Shown here piece by piece: positions 1 through 8,861 of a stretch of DNA of 64,000 nt (position 1 is its first letter; every line of letters starts with the position of its first letter). The DNA comes from Gemmatimonadales bacterium (GTDB lineage: Bacteria > Gemmatimonadota > Gemmatimonadetes > Gemmatimonadales > GWC2-71-9). Where the stretch lies: assembly GCA_036265815.1 (NCBI GenBank), contig DATAOI010000052.1, positions 124,001 to 188,000 on the forward strand. The letters run 5' to 3'. A program made the translations under genes and the position numbers. The notes beneath the pieces were generated by a model. The model made no database searches, was not told the DNA's origin, and saw only the letters and a program-made list of their open reading frames with translations.

Positions 1-1
1 T

Positions 2-52
2 CCCGCGTACACCGACTTCATTCACGCCGTGCGCCAGGGTCTGGTCGAGTGA
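2..52 (+). CDS. C-terminal end of an unidentified protein (partial)
   Basis: The last 16 codons of a plus-strand gene enter from the left edge and read [16 protein letters not shown] before TGA at 50-52. The stop overlaps the GTG start of the DUF2905 gene (GTGA), so the two are probably translationally coupled. Too little is visible to name a family. Confidence 0.5.
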   Translation, partial: PAYTDFIHAVRQGLVE

Positions 53-270
53 CCTCGGGGGGTGCAGGTCCGCTGCTCGTGGGTCTGGGTACCTGTCTGA
101 TAGTCGTCGGGCTGCTGGTCTGGTCGGGGGCACTCGACTGGTTTGGCCGGCTGCCGGGCGATATTCGGATCGAGCGGGAAGGCGTGCGGATCTATGTCCC
201 GCTGGTCTCGATGCTGCTCCTCTCCGCCACCCTGAGTCTCCTGCTCTACCTGCTGCGCCGGTTCCGCTGA
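49..270 (+). CDS. DUF2905 family small membrane protein
   Basis: A 73-residue protein with two hydrophobic segments, about residues 8-28 and 50-67. They are separated by the loop [19 protein letters not shown], which is the hallmark of DUF2905. The family is short, has two membrane helices and no established function. The GTG start overlaps the stop of the upstream gene. In other genomes DUF2905 genes often sit near ruvB and queA, so the cut-off upstream gene may belong to such a group, but nothing here shows that. Confidence 0.8.
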   Translation: MTSGGAGPLLVGLGTCLIVVGLLVWSGALDWFGRLPGDIRIEREGVRIYVPLVSMLLLSATLSLLLYLLRRFR

Positions 271-336
271 CACAGCCGGTGCGCGCTGGCGCCCGGGTAT
301 CGTCTCCTTGGACGTGCTCGGCCGGGACCAGCCAGC

Positions 337-1428
337 GTGACGACGAGAACCAAAGCCTTCGCGGTCTTCCTCGCCTGGACCCTGGTGGCCCTGGTGGGGC
401 TGTGCCAGTGGTACCTTCTGCGGGTCTCCGCCGGAGTGCCTCTCCAGTGGGGCGGTTTCCTCGCCGGAACGCTCCAGAGCTGCTGGCTCTGGGCCGCCTT
501 CACCCCGGCCATCGTCGCCCTGGCGCGCCGGTTTCGGCTGGAGCGCGGCGCCTGGACCCGGAACCTCCTGCTCCACTTCGGGCTCAGCCTCGGGTTCGGG
601 TTCCTCGATACCCTGGTGGGCGAGGGGGTCGCCCACCTGCTTCCCTTCGGGACGCCACGACCCCTGCTTATCGCCTTCCTCGGCCAGTCGTTCCTCGAGA
701 TCTTCAGTTACTTCGCCGTCGTGGCCATCGCCCACGCCGTGGACTACTATGCCCTCTTTCATGAGCGGCAGGTGGCCGCCTCGCGCCTGGAAGCGCAGCT
801 GCTGAGCGCCCAACTCCAATCGCTGGAGATGCAGCTCCGGCCGCACTTCCTCTTCAACACGCTCCATACCGTCGCGTCGCTGGTTCGAACCGGTCGGAAG
901 CCGGACGCCGTGCGGATGATCGCCGGATTGAGCGACCTGCTCCGCGCTTCGTTGCGACCCGACGCCGCGGCGGAAGTGCCCCTTCGGGAGGAGCTGGCGT
1001 TCGTGCAGCGCTACCTGGAGATCGAGCGGATCCGCTTCCAGGACCGGCTCCGCACCAGGATCTCCGCAGGTCCGGAGGTCCTCGATGCGCTCGTCCCCAG
1101 CCTCATTCTGCAGCCCCTGGTAGAGAACGCGATCCGCCACGGGATCGAGCGCCGGGCTGCCCCCGGAGAGATCATACTCGAGGCCGTTCGCCAGAATGGA
1201 ACGCTCTGTCTTCGTGTGCAAGACTCCAGTTCGGGCGCGTCCATCGTGTCGCCGGGCAGGTCGGGGGGAGGCATCGGACTGAGCAACACGCAGGCCCGCC
1301 TGCGGCACCTCTACGGTCACCGGCAACACTTCGAGTTGGCGGCCGCCGCTCAAGGCGGCACGGTGGCCCGGATCGAGCTCCCGTTTCATCGAGAGCCGGT
1401 GAACCATGGACGACCCGCAAGCTCCTGA
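337..1428 (+). CDS. LytS-type sensor histidine kinase
   Basis: A 363-residue inner-membrane sensor kinase that should phosphorylate the LytTR regulator encoded next to it. About four hydrophobic segments fill residues 5-135. They are followed by a short coiled linker and the His_kinase domain (PF06580) with RPHFLFN, where His170 is the likely phosphoacceptor. The HATPase domain has an N-box LVENAIRHGI around Asn264 and a glycine-rich GGGIGLSN. There is no extracellular sensor domain, so the signal is probably sensed within the membrane. The GTG start is used because no better in-frame start precedes the first helix. The 3' end overlaps the regulator by 23 bases. Confidence 0.9.
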   Translation: MTTRTKAFAVFLAWTLVALVGLCQWYLLRVSAGVPLQWGGFLAGTLQSCWLWAAFTPAIVALARRFRLERGAWTRNLLLHFGLSLGFGFLDTLVGEGVAHLLPFGTPRPLLIAFLGQSFLEIFSYFAVVAIAHAVDYYALFHERQVAASRLEAQLLSAQLQSLEMQLRPHFLFNTLHTVASLVRTGRKPDAVRMIAGLSDLLRASLRPDAAAEVPLREELAFVQRYLEIERIRFQDRLRTRISAGPEVLDALVPSLILQPLVENAIRHGIERRAAPGEIILEAVRQNGTLCLRVQDSSSGASIVSPGRSGGGIGLSNTQARLRHLYGHRQHFELAAAAQGGTVARIELPFHREPVNHGRPASS

Positions 1429-2215
1429 TCGGCTGACCGCGCTGATTGTGGACGACGAGGCGCTGGCCCGCGCATCGCTCCGCGGCCTGCTGGGGCAGGA
1501 TCCCGAGATCGAGCTCATCGGCGAATGCCGTGACGGTATCGCGGCCGCCGCACTGATCGCGGCACGAATCCCCGACATTCTCTTTCTGGATGTCCAGATG
1601 CCGGAGGTGGACGGCTTCGAGGTGCTCCGCCGAATCGGGCAGGCCGGGATCCCCGCGGTCGTCCTGGTCACCGCCTTCGATGAGTACGCGCTCCAGGCGT
1701 TCGAGGCGGAAGCTCTGGATTACCTGCTGAAGCCGTTCGATGATGCCCGCTTCCACCGGAGCCTCTCTCGGGCCAAGAGCCGGGTGCGGGAGCGGCGGAT
1801 GAACCGGCTCACCCGCCGGCTGATCGCCGCCTTCGGGGCGCCGGCCGCCCGCGACACCCCCGCCGATCCCCCGCCGACCTACGCGGAGCGGCTCGCGCTC
1901 AAGAACGACGGCCGCATCTCGTTCCTCCCGGTGGGCGAGGTCGACTGGATCGAAGCGGCCGACTACTGCGTCCGGGTACACGCGGACGGGCGCTTCCACC
2001 TGCTCCGCGAGTCCATGCGCGAGCTCGAGGCCCGACTCGACCCGCGGCGCTTCTTCCGGGTGCATCGTTCCGCCATCGTCAACGTCTCCCGTATCCGCGA
2101 GCTCCAGCCGTACTTCCACGGTGAGTTCGTGCTGGTCATGCAGGACGGCGCCCGGCTCAAGCTGAGCCGGGGCCGGCGGGAACAGCTCACCACATTGCTT
2201 GGTCTCTCCGCCTGA
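1406..2215 (+). CDS. LytTR-family response regulator
   Basis: A 269-residue DNA-binding response regulator. The receiver domain (about 10-130) has VDDEALAR acidic residues, phospho-acceptor Asp62 in FLDVQMPEVDGFE, a Thr/Ala switch in LVTAFDEYA and Lys in LLKPF. A LytTR DNA-binding domain follows (about 165-265), with FRVHRSAIVN and LKLSRGRREQL typical of the family. It overlaps the kinase gene, so both come from one transcript. The family binds direct repeats upstream of its targets. No such site was identified here. Confidence 0.92.
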   Translation: MDDPQAPDRLTALIVDDEALARASLRGLLGQDPEIELIGECRDGIAAAALIAARIPDILFLDVQMPEVDGFEVLRRIGQAGIPAVVLVTAFDEYALQAFEAEALDYLLKPFDDARFHRSLSRAKSRVRERRMNRLTRRLIAAFGAPAARDTPADPPPTYAERLALKNDGRISFLPVGEVDWIEAADYCVRVHADGRFHLLRESMRELEARLDPRRFFRVHRSAIVNVSRIRELQPYFHGEFVLVMQDGARLKLSRGRREQLTTLLGLSA

Positions 2216-2354
2216 CGCTCGGCCTCTCCAATGGCGCATCTGGCCACGAGTTTGACGCAGTTCGCTGCAAATCGATTTCTCTTCGGGCGCTGCCGAGGCA
2301 GCGTGGTCGCTGGGGACATCTGTCCTCGATCGAGCGACTACTCCAGGAGGAATC

Positions 2355-3320
2355 ATGCGAACGATCGGCTGGGTGATGATGATCGCCATCGGTGCGGGAG
2401 CGTGCGCGGACCCGCAGGGAGTGCAGGACGTGCAATCCGGTACACCAGCGGCATCTCCGGCACTCGCCCGGGGAGCCGGGATCGACATTCAGGCGGAGCG
2501 GGCGGCCCTTTTCGCGGCGGACCAGGCCTTCGGCGCAGGGCTGGCCGCTCCCAACCTGACGGCTGGCGTGCTCGCGGGCCTGGCGGACAATGCCTATCTG
2601 CTCTTCCCGGGAGAGAACCTGGCCCAGGGACATGCCGCCGCCGAGGCCATCTTCACGGCGAACTTCGACGCCGGGTCGGCGTTCGTGTGGCAGCCCGCGC
2701 TGGCGGATGTGTCCGCCGATGGGGAGATCGGCTACAGCTTCGGCGCGTTCGAATTCACCGATGACGGCGCGCACGTCTTCTGGGGCAAGTACATCAGCGC
2801 CTGGCGGAAACAGAGCGACGGGCGCTGGCAGATCGAGGCGCTCAGCCTCTCCTTCTACCGAAACCCGGCCGGAGCGCTGCCGGCCAACTTTCCCCACCCG
2901 TTGGACAACGGCCGGGGACCGTTTACCCCGGTGGACGTGCCGGCTGAAGAGCAGGCGCTGCTGGGCGTGGATGCCGCCTTCTCGCAGGCGTCGGTGGATC
3001 TCGGCCAGGCCGAAGCATTCAAGCTCTACGCCGATCCCCACGCCATTGTGCTCGGCAATCCCGATTTTGTCATCGGACGGAAGGCGATCTTCGAGTCACG
3101 GCAGGGCGGTGCTCCCGGAACGGTGTTGAGCTGGACACCCCAGATCGCGGAGGTGGGGCCGCTCGGTGACCTCGGCTTTACTATCGGCACCTATCTCTTC
3201 ACCGCACCGGGCGTGGCGTCGAACGGCAAATACCTTACGATCTGGCGCAAATCCGCCAGCGGGACGTGGCGGTTCGTGCAGGATGGCGGCAGCGTCAGTC
3301 CGCCACCGGCCGCGCAGTAA
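2355..3320 (+). CDS. Lipoprotein with two NTF2/SnoaL-like (DUF4440-type) domains
   Basis: A 321-residue exported lipoprotein. A signal peptide ends in the lipobox AGAC with Cys17. Two similar alpha+beta halves follow (about 45-180 and 195-315), each with the pattern aaAaDxAF...A..GRxAI...W....GxxGYxxGxY.F...YxxxWRK that is typical of SnoaL/DUF4440 folds. No catalytic residues can be assigned; the fold is used by many small-ligand enzymes and binding proteins. A clear AGGAGG ribosome-binding site lies at the usual distance before ATG. The 139 bases upstream hold only a small hairpin (GCTGC/GCAGC, 2289-2302). Confidence 0.75.
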   Translation: MRTIGWVMMIAIGAGACADPQGVQDVQSGTPAASPALARGAGIDIQAERAALFAADQAFGAGLAAPNLTAGVLAGLADNAYLLFPGENLAQGHAAAEAIFTANFDAGSAFVWQPALADVSADGEIGYSFGAFEFTDDGAHVFWGKYISAWRKQSDGRWQIEALSLSFYRNPAGALPANFPHPLDNGRGPFTPVDVPAEEQALLGVDAAFSQASVDLGQAEAFKLYADPHAIVLGNPDFVIGRKAIFESRQGGAPGTVLSWTPQIAEVGPLGDLGFTIGTYLFTAPGVASNGKYLTIWRKSASGTWRFVQDGGSVSPPPAAQ

Positions 3321-3417
3321 CGGCGACCGGCGGGTGCCCGGTGCGGCGCGCGGCCCGCGCCGTACCGGGTGCTCGTCCCGCACCGCGATGCTCCGCGCAT
3401 GCCGGCTGTGAGCGGTG

Positions 3418-3423
3418 TAGCTT
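3418..3423 (+). promoter_or_regulatory. -10-like hexamer, candidate leaderless start of the DUF4112 gene
   Basis: TAGCTT lies 6 bases before ATG 3430. No Shine-Dalgarno sequence is visible, and no good -35 was found. Transcription from such a -10 would begin at about the start codon. Confidence 0.4.
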
Positions 3424-3429
3424 CCTCGC

Positions 3430-3951
3430 ATGGCTCGTTCGGATTCGGCCTCCCCCCTGGTGCCCGAGGTCGCCACCGTGGATCCCCGGCGGCTCGAGCG
3501 CCTCCGCCGGGTGGGGTACCTGCTCGACAACTCCATCCCCATTCCGGGAACCCGCTACCGGCTCGGCATCGACTCGCTGATCGGCTTGGTGCCGGGGCTG
3601 GGCGACATCATCGGCGGCGTGCTCTCGCTCTACATCATCGCGCAGTCCGCCCGGCTCGGCGCCCCGCGCAATCTCCTGCTGCGAATGGGGTGGAACGTCG
3701 CGATCGATACCCTGATCGGTGAGGTACCCATACTGGGTGATCTCTTCGATATCGGCTACAAGCCCAACCTGCGCAATCTCGCGTTGCTGGAGGCCTATCT
3801 CCGCCGGCCGGCGGAGCTCGAGCGCTCCACCACTCGGCTCGCGATCCTGCTCGGGGCCGGTCTGCTGCTGCTGACCCTGGGAGCGATCGCCGTGGCCGTG
3901 GTCTTCCTGCGATTTCTCGATGGACTCCTCAAGCACGGACTGCTCCGGTGA
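3430..3951 (+). CDS. DUF4112 domain membrane protein
   Basis: A 173-residue protein with the DUF4112 signature: LD-N-SIPIPGTRYRLGIDSL near the start, GLVPGLGDIIGG, then IGEVPILGDLFDIGYKPN. Hydrophobic segments occur at about 52-72 and in the C-terminal tail (about 140-165). The function of the family is unknown. The next gene starts inside its stop codon (GTGA), so it is probably co-expressed with the VOC protein. ATG is preceded by a -10-like TAGCTT instead of a ribosome-binding site. Confidence 0.85.
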   Translation: MARSDSASPLVPEVATVDPRRLERLRRVGYLLDNSIPIPGTRYRLGIDSLIGLVPGLGDIIGGVLSLYIIAQSARLGAPRNLLLRMGWNVAIDTLIGEVPILGDLFDIGYKPNLRNLALLEAYLRRPAELERSTTRLAILLGAGLLLLTLGAIAVAVVFLRFLDGLLKHGLLR

Positions 3952-4364
3952 CCACCCCACCCCCGTCCATGTACAGCGTGGCGATCTTCGTGCACGACAT
4001 CGGGCGCGCGGTGGAGTTCTATCGCGACCATCTGGCGCTGCCGCTCGCCAAGCAGGGAACGTTCGGAGCGGAGTTCTTTCAGGAGGGAACCCACATCGGG
4101 GTGCATCCGGCCGTGCACCCGGATGCCAAGGCGATGGTTGGCCGGCACACCGGCATCACCTTGCACGTCCCCCATCTGCTGCGCTACTGCGGCCAGCTCC
4201 ACGACCGGGGGGTTCGATTCATCACCGAGCCCGCGCAGCAGAGCTGGGGCATCATGGCCATGGTGGCCGATCCGGACGGCAACGTGCTGGCGCTGTGGGA
4301 GGATCGGGTGCCCGAGGGCGAGAGCCACACCGCCCACGTCGATCAGGCGGACGGCGCCTATTAG
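3948..4364 (+). CDS. VOC (glyoxalase/bleomycin resistance) family protein
   Basis: A 138-residue single-chain VOC protein built of two beta-alpha-beta-beta-beta modules. N-terminal module: SVAIFVHDIGRAVEFYRDHL. C-terminal module: LHDRGVRFITEP...MVADPDGNVLALWE, with the usual DPDGN turn and terminal Glu. Metal-binding His/Glu positions are plausible but the substrate cannot be told. The GTG start overlaps the DUF4112 stop by four bases. Confidence 0.8.
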   Translation: MTTPPPSMYSVAIFVHDIGRAVEFYRDHLALPLAKQGTFGAEFFQEGTHIGVHPAVHPDAKAMVGRHTGITLHVPHLLRYCGQLHDRGVRFITEPAQQSWGIMAMVADPDGNVLALWEDRVPEGESHTAHVDQADGAY

Positions 4365-4371
4365 CGGTCCC

Positions 4372-4842
4372 TCAGACCTCCTCCTCTGCTCCCGGCCGGA
4401 AGGGTGAGATGCCCCGAGCGGCGGAGTCACCGCGGAAGCAGTCCTCGACGATCTGCCCCTGCTGCTCCATGCCGTAGCTCTCGAACGGCTTCCCTGCCTC
4501 CAACTGGTAGGCGTACGGACTCTCACCGACGCCGAGCGTCCGGTGGAGCAGATCCCTGCACTGGGTAATCAGCCCTCGCCGGAGGTAGGCCCAGGCGCCC
4601 CAGGTCTGATACTGCCCGCAGTGGGTCAGCTCGTGCGCCAGCACCGGTACGTCGGCGGCGCAGCGATCAGGTAGAAAGATGTGATTGCCCAGGGTGACCG
4701 CGCGCCCCCGGCTGGCCCACAGCACCGCGCGGCGGATACCGTCGGGACGCTCTCCCCGGTGGAGCCGCACCCGTGAGAGATCCACCCGCGCGGCGAGCGT
4801 GCCGAGGACCACCTGCTCATTACGGTTCAGACGCACTGCCAT
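4372..4842 (-). CDS. DUF4157-like putative metalloprotease domain protein
   Basis: A 156-residue soluble protein. The central HELTHCGQYQTWG contains an HExxH zinc motif with following residues as in DUF4157 proteins (eCIS-associated peptidase-like domains). The upstream part, RAVLWASRGRAVTLGNHIFL, also fits that family. No signal peptide is evident. The ATG at 4842 is chosen because the reading frame upstream lies inside the AI-2E transporter gene on the same strand. It follows that gene after 11 bases and is probably in its operon. No contractile injection genes are present nearby, so a role there is not supported. Confidence 0.65.
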   Translation of the reverse strand: MAVRLNRNEQVVLGTLAARVDLSRVRLHRGERPDGIRRAVLWASRGRAVTLGNHIFLPDRCAADVPVLAHELTHCGQYQTWGAWAYLRRGLITQCRDLLHRTLGVGESPYAYQLEAGKPFESYGMEQQGQIVEDCFRGDSAARGISPFRPGAEEEV

Positions 4843-4853
4843 CGTCGGCTCGC

Positions 4854-6014
4854 TCAATCGCCCAGGAATTCTCCGATCGGTGCCAGCGACTCTATGTGGT
4901 CGCAGAATATCTTGAACGTCGCCAGGAGTGGGACGGCGATGAACGCACCGGCCACGCCCCACATCCACCACCAGAAGATGAGTCCCACCAGGATCGCGAC
5001 CGGGTTGAGCGTGAGCCGCCGTCCCAGAATCACCGGAGTGACGAGGTTGGACTGCACGATGTTCACCGCCAGATAGCTGGCCGGCACCAGCAGGGCATGG
5101 CCGGTGCTCGGAAAGGTCACCAGCCCGGCGAGCGCGAGAATCACGAGCAAGGTGGTGGATCCAAGATAGGGGATGAACTCGGCGAGCGCCGCGAGCGCGC
5201 CCCACAACACCGGGTTTGGCATACCGACGGCGAGCATGACCAGCGTCACGATCGTACCCAGCGCCAGGTTCACCAGAGTGACGGTGAAGAGGTAGGTCGA
5301 GATCGATGCCTCGGTTTCCCGCGCGATCGTGACCGCCTTCTTCTTGTCTTTGAACTGGGGAAGCACCCGGATCAGCTTCTGCAGGAACAAGTCTCCCACG
5401 GCCAGCAGGAAGTAGAGGAGCACCAGCGTCTCGAGCGCGCCCGCCACAAAACCCTGCGTGTTGCCGAACAGGCGTTCGCTGAGCCGTGGACCCCGGATCA
5501 CGACCTCGGGGGGACCACCCTTGCTCACCTCGGTTGCGGCCTCGACTTGCTCGGCAGTCCGGGTCACCTGCTCGACCGGCCTGCGAACCTGGCGGAGACG
5601 CATCTGTATCCGCTCCATGCTCTCGGGAGCCCGGGCCATCCAGGCCTGCGCCGGCTCCGCCAGACGGTAGGCTCCCCCACCCAGCGCGCCGAGCAGCGTC
5701 AGGATGACCAGTGCCGCTCCGACAGGCTCCTTGATCCGGAGCCGCTTCAACCCGCGAATCACCGGACTGAGAAGGAAGTCGAGCAGGACGGCAATGACGA
5801 TCGGGAGGAGGAGTACCCGGGCGAAGTACACCGTATAGAAGATGGCGAGAACGAACAGCCCGGTCATCGCGATCGAACGGATCTCCACCCGGTCCAGCGC
5901 CTCGCCCAAACGGCGGAGATCGGGCTGGCCGGCCGCGGCTCCTGCGGCAGCAGGCGCGGGCACGGTCACGTCGGGGGTGAAAGCCGAATCTCCGGAGTCG
6001 GCGGTCCTGGCCAT
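4854..6014 (-). CDS. AI-2E family (TqsA/PerM-like) transporter
   Basis: A 386-residue integral membrane protein. After a polar N-terminus, hydrophobic segments occupy about 48-90, then a soluble central region with charged helices (about 115-195), then a block of helices to the C-terminus. Family features include the N-terminal LLPIVIAVLLDFLLSPVIRGL and the C-terminal ILVGLIFWWWMWGVAGAFIAVPLLA. Members export small molecules or ions; the family name does not prove autoinducer transport. ATG 6014 is chosen over longer versions because the upstream frame is unlike protein. The gene is divergent from plsC with a 129-base spacer. Confidence 0.85.
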   Translation of the reverse strand: MARTADSGDSAFTPDVTVPAPAAAGAAAGQPDLRRLGEALDRVEIRSIAMTGLFVLAIFYTVYFARVLLLPIVIAVLLDFLLSPVIRGLKRLRIKEPVGAALVILTLLGALGGGAYRLAEPAQAWMARAPESMERIQMRLRQVRRPVEQVTRTAEQVEAATEVSKGGPPEVVIRGPRLSERLFGNTQGFVAGALETLVLLYFLLAVGDLFLQKLIRVLPQFKDKKKAVTIARETEASISTYLFTVTLVNLALGTIVTLVMLAVGMPNPVLWGALAALAEFIPYLGSTTLLVILALAGLVTFPSTGHALLVPASYLAVNIVQSNLVTPVILGRRLTLNPVAILVGLIFWWWMWGVAGAFIAVPLLATFKIFCDHIESLAPIGEFLGD

Positions 6015-6143
6015 TGGTCTATCCTTGGGTGAATGATCGGCCGCCCTTGTCCCCGGCTCCCGGCCGGCACTAAGGTTACCCGTTGCCGGCCGCGGCGGCT
6101 GTGCGCCAACACACCGGTAGCTTCTCGATCCCTGGTGGGGAGC

Positions 6144-6890
6144 ATGTCGCGCCTCTGGCAATCGGTGGTCTCGATCTGGGCCTGGCTGGTCCTGGTCGTC
6201 TGCGTGCTGCTCTGGCTGCCGCTCATGTTCCTGGCCCGGCTGGTCACGGCCCCGTTCGATCGCGGGAGATATTTCGTCGGCTATCTCTTCCGGCAGATCC
6301 CGGTGGTGATGGTCACGCTGAACCCCCTCTGGCGCTTCCGCTGCATCGGTGCGATGCCGCCCAACCCTCGCAATCCGTATGTGGTGGTCTCCAACCACGA
6401 GTCGTTCGTCGACATCCTGCTCATCAGCCATCTCCCCTGGGAGATGAAGTGGCTGTCCAAGGCCGAGCTCTTCCGGATTCCGGTGCTGGGCTGGCTCATG
6501 CTGCTGGCCGGTGATATTCCGATCAAGCGCGGCTTCGGGCCCAGCGCCATCGAGGCGATCGCCCGCTGCCGCGCCGCGCTGGCCAACCGTGTCTCGGTGA
6601 TGATCTTCCCGGAGGGCACCCGCTCACCCACGGAGGACATGCTGCCGTTCAAGGATGGGGCGTTCCGGCTGGCCATCGACGCCGGAGTGCCGATTCTTCC
6701 AATCGTAGTCCACGGCACCCGGACCGCACTCCGCAAGCACGACTGGCGCCTGGGGCGTTCGACGGCCGTGGTCCGAGTGCTGCCGCCGGTCGAGACCTCC
6801 GGCCTCACGGCCGAGGATGTGCCGGAGCTGAAGCAACGGGTCCGCCAGCTGATCCTGGACGCCCGCGCGGAGCTGACCGCCGGCGGGTAA
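6144..6890 (+). CDS. 1-acyl-sn-glycerol-3-phosphate acyltransferase (PlsC family)
   Basis: A 248-residue membrane-associated acyltransferase that should make phosphatidic acid from lysophosphatidic acid. An N-terminal hydrophobic anchor (about 10-35) precedes motif I NHESFVD (HX4D), motif II in IPIKRGF and motif III FPEGTRSP. VPILPIVVHGT corresponds to motif IV. ATG 6144 has a purine-rich GGTGGGGAG just upstream, unlike an earlier in-frame start at 6033. A TAGCTT hexamer lies about 23 bases before the start codon and could be a -10. Divergent from the AI-2E gene and convergent with the nucleoside transporter operon. Confidence 0.9.
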   Translation: MSRLWQSVVSIWAWLVLVVCVLLWLPLMFLARLVTAPFDRGRYFVGYLFRQIPVVMVTLNPLWRFRCIGAMPPNPRNPYVVVSNHESFVDILLISHLPWEMKWLSKAELFRIPVLGWLMLLAGDIPIKRGFGPSAIEAIARCRAALANRVSVMIFPEGTRSPTEDMLPFKDGAFRLAIDAGVPILPIVVHGTRTALRKHDWRLGRSTAVVRVLPPVETSGLTAEDVPELKQRVRQLILDARAELTAGG

Positions 6891-6909
6891 TTCCGGGCGC
6901 TGGGTCGCC

Positions 6910-7824
6910 TTACCCCCTCCCCAGGTCCGCCGGTGCCCGCATTCGCCCCACCGCGCCCGCCAGCGCCAGCAGCGTGAGCAGATACGGCAGCATGAGGAAG
7001 AGCTGGTAGGGGACCGCCAGGCCGAGCGACTGGAAGACGAACTGAAGCGCGGTGGCCACTCCGAACAGCAGCGATGCCACCGCGACGCCGGCTGGATGCC
7101 AACGGCCGAGCACCACGATCGCGATGGCCACGTACCCGCGCCCCGCCGTCATCCGCTCCGCGAACGAACCGACCTGCGCGAGCACCAGTGTGGCCCCCGC
7201 CAGTCCGGCGAACGCCCCACCCGCGATGGTGGCGCCGGCCCGCACCCACCCGGTGCGGATCCCGTTCGCTCGCGCCATGGCCAGAGACTCTCCGGTCGCC
7301 CGAAGCGCCAGTCCGGGGCGGCTCCGAAACAGCACCCACCACACGACCGGCAGCAGGAGGAAGGCGAGATACGTCGGCGCCGGCTGATCGAAGAGCGCCG
7401 GCCCCAGCAGGGGAATCCGGGCAAGTCCGGGGACTCGGATTGCCTGGAGCGTGGCGACCGCCGGACCGGCACCACCGGTGCCCAGTGCCTGCCGGTAGAT
7501 CATCCCCGTCAATCCGACTGCGCCAAGCGTGAGCGCCGTGCCCGAGATGATCTGATCGGCCCGGGCGCCGATCGCCACCAGCGCAAAGAGCGCCGCGAGC
7601 GCCATTCCGGCCAGCATGCCGAAGCCGACGCCGGTCCACGGTCCGAACCAGGCGGCGCCGAGCGCGGAGGCGAGCGCCCCAGCGAGCATCATTCCCTCGA
7701 GTCCGAGGTTGATGACCCCGGCCCGCTCGCTCACCGTCTCCCCTGTCGCGGCAAGGAGCAGCGGAGTCGCGACCCGCACCGACGCCGCTAGGAAGCCGCC
7801 GACCAGCCCCGGCGTATCGATCAA
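6910..7824 (-). CDS. ABC transporter permease, nucleoside/BMP type (second permease)
   Basis: A 304-residue permease of the BPD_transp_2 (RbsC-like) family, closest in layout to NupQ/YufQ. Several hydrophobic helices flank family motifs: ERAGVINLGLEGMMLAGA near residue 35, the cytoplasmic ALRATGESLAMARANGI, and GRGYVAIAIVVLGRWHP. It pairs with the permease encoded immediately upstream (four-base overlap, 7821-7824) to form the membrane channel of the importer. It is the last gene of the operon. Confidence 0.88.
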   Translation of the reverse strand: MIDTPGLVGGFLAASVRVATPLLLAATGETVSERAGVINLGLEGMMLAGALASALGAAWFGPWTGVGFGMLAGMALAALFALVAIGARADQIISGTALTLGAVGLTGMIYRQALGTGGAGPAVATLQAIRVPGLARIPLLGPALFDQPAPTYLAFLLLPVVWWVLFRSRPGLALRATGESLAMARANGIRTGWVRAGATIAGGAFAGLAGATLVLAQVGSFAERMTAGRGYVAIAIVVLGRWHPAGVAVASLLFGVATALQFVFQSLGLAVPYQLFLMLPYLLTLLALAGAVGRMRAPADLGRG

Positions 7825-8861
7825 GCCGGCAGGCGCATCGCTCGCGCCTTCCTGCCGGCCGTAGCCTCACGGCGGTCCACGTCCACTAGGAGCACCACCA
7901 GGATCACCACCGATTCCACCACATAGACCGCGACGGCGGGAACACCGGCGTCCCGCTGCATCGCCCCGGCACCCGCCTCCAGCGCGCCAAACAGTATCCC
8001 GGTGGCCACCACGCTTAGCGGATGGAGCCGCGCCAGCAGCGCGACGGCGATGGCGGTGAAGCCATATCCCGGGGAGAGATTCTGGAAGAGTGCGTAGGAG
8101 ACACCGCTCACCTCCACACCGCCGGCCAGCCCAGCCAACCCACCCGAGCCCAGGAGCGCCACCGCCGTGATCCGCCGTGCGTCGATGCGGCCGGTAATTT
8201 CCGCCGCCCGCGCTCCCGCGCCTACCGCGCGAAGCTTGAAGCCCCAATGGGTGCGCGCGAAGAGATACCAGAGCACCAGCGCCGCCAGCAGCGCAAGCGC
8301 GAAGCCGGCGTGCAGCCGGCTTCCGGGCAGCAACGGCAGCCGGGCGGCCGGAGCGATGGAATCGCTCTGGGGATAGATATGCTGCCGCTCCTGCAGCGGT
8401 CCCTGCACCACCAGGCTGACCAGCGCTTCCGCGACGAAGTTGAGCAGCAGCGTGCTGATCACCTCGAGCACGCCGAATCGGAGCTTGAGCAGGATCGGGA
8501 CGGCGACCCAGGCCATGCCGGCGAGGACGGCCGCCGCCCAGACGGAAGCGATGGCGACCGGAGCCGGATGGCCGGCGACGTGCAGTCCGACCCAGGTGGC
8601 CGCGATGGCTCCCGCGTAGAACTGGCCTTCGGCGCCGATGTTGAGAGCGCCGCCCCGGAAGGCGAGCGCGATACCCAGCCCGATGATGATGAGCGGGACC
8701 GACCGGACCAAAGTCGCGGAGGTGAGCGCGTACCAGGAGCCGAATGCCCCTTGCCAGAGGGAGCCGAGCGCGGCCGTCGCGTCGTAACCCGCCAGGTGCA
8801 GGCTCAACGCCAGGGCCAGGAGGCCCAGAGCCAGCGCCGCCGCCGAGCCGCTAGGCCGCAC
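7821..8861 (-). CDS. ABC transporter permease, nucleoside/BMP type (first permease)
   Basis: A 346-residue permease of the BPD_transp_2 family, NupP/YufP-like. Diagnostic segments are FRGGALNIGAEGQFYAGAI, FKLRAVGAGARAAEITGRID and GYGFTAIAVALLARLHP. Hydrophobic helices run throughout; the C-terminus is short and basic. The start lies inside the end of the ATPase gene (11-base overlap) and the stop overlaps the second permease gene, so all three are translationally linked. Confidence 0.88.
   Translation of the reverse strand: MRPSGSAAALALGLLALALSLHLAGYDATAALGSLWQGAFGSWYALTSATLVRSVPLIIIGLGIALAFRGGALNIGAEGQFYAGAIAATWVGLHVAGHPAPVAIASVWAAAVLAGMAWVAVPILLKLRFGVLEVISTLLLNFVAEALVSLVVQGPLQERQHIYPQSDSIAPAARLPLLPGSRLHAGFALALLAALVLWYLFARTHWGFKLRAVGAGARAAEITGRIDARRITAVALLGSGGLAGLAGGVEVSGVSYALFQNLSPGYGFTAIAVALLARLHPLSVVATGILFGALEAGAGAMQRDAGVPAVAVYVVESVVILVVLLVDVDRREATAGRKARAMRLPA

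Noticed and set aside
880-900. tRNA T-arm-like GGTTCGAACC
   Set aside because: Lies within the histidine kinase coding region with no cloverleaf around it. No tRNA was found in the window.
22-1671. 549-residue antisense ORF over the LytS/LytTR pair and similar long ORFs elsewhere
   Set aside because: Arg/Gly/Pro/Gln-rich shadow frames, typical of GC-rich DNA, opposite to well supported genes.
4372-4842. Contractile injection system link of the DUF4157-like gene
   Set aside because: No sheath, tube, baseplate or ATPase genes occur in the neighbourhood.
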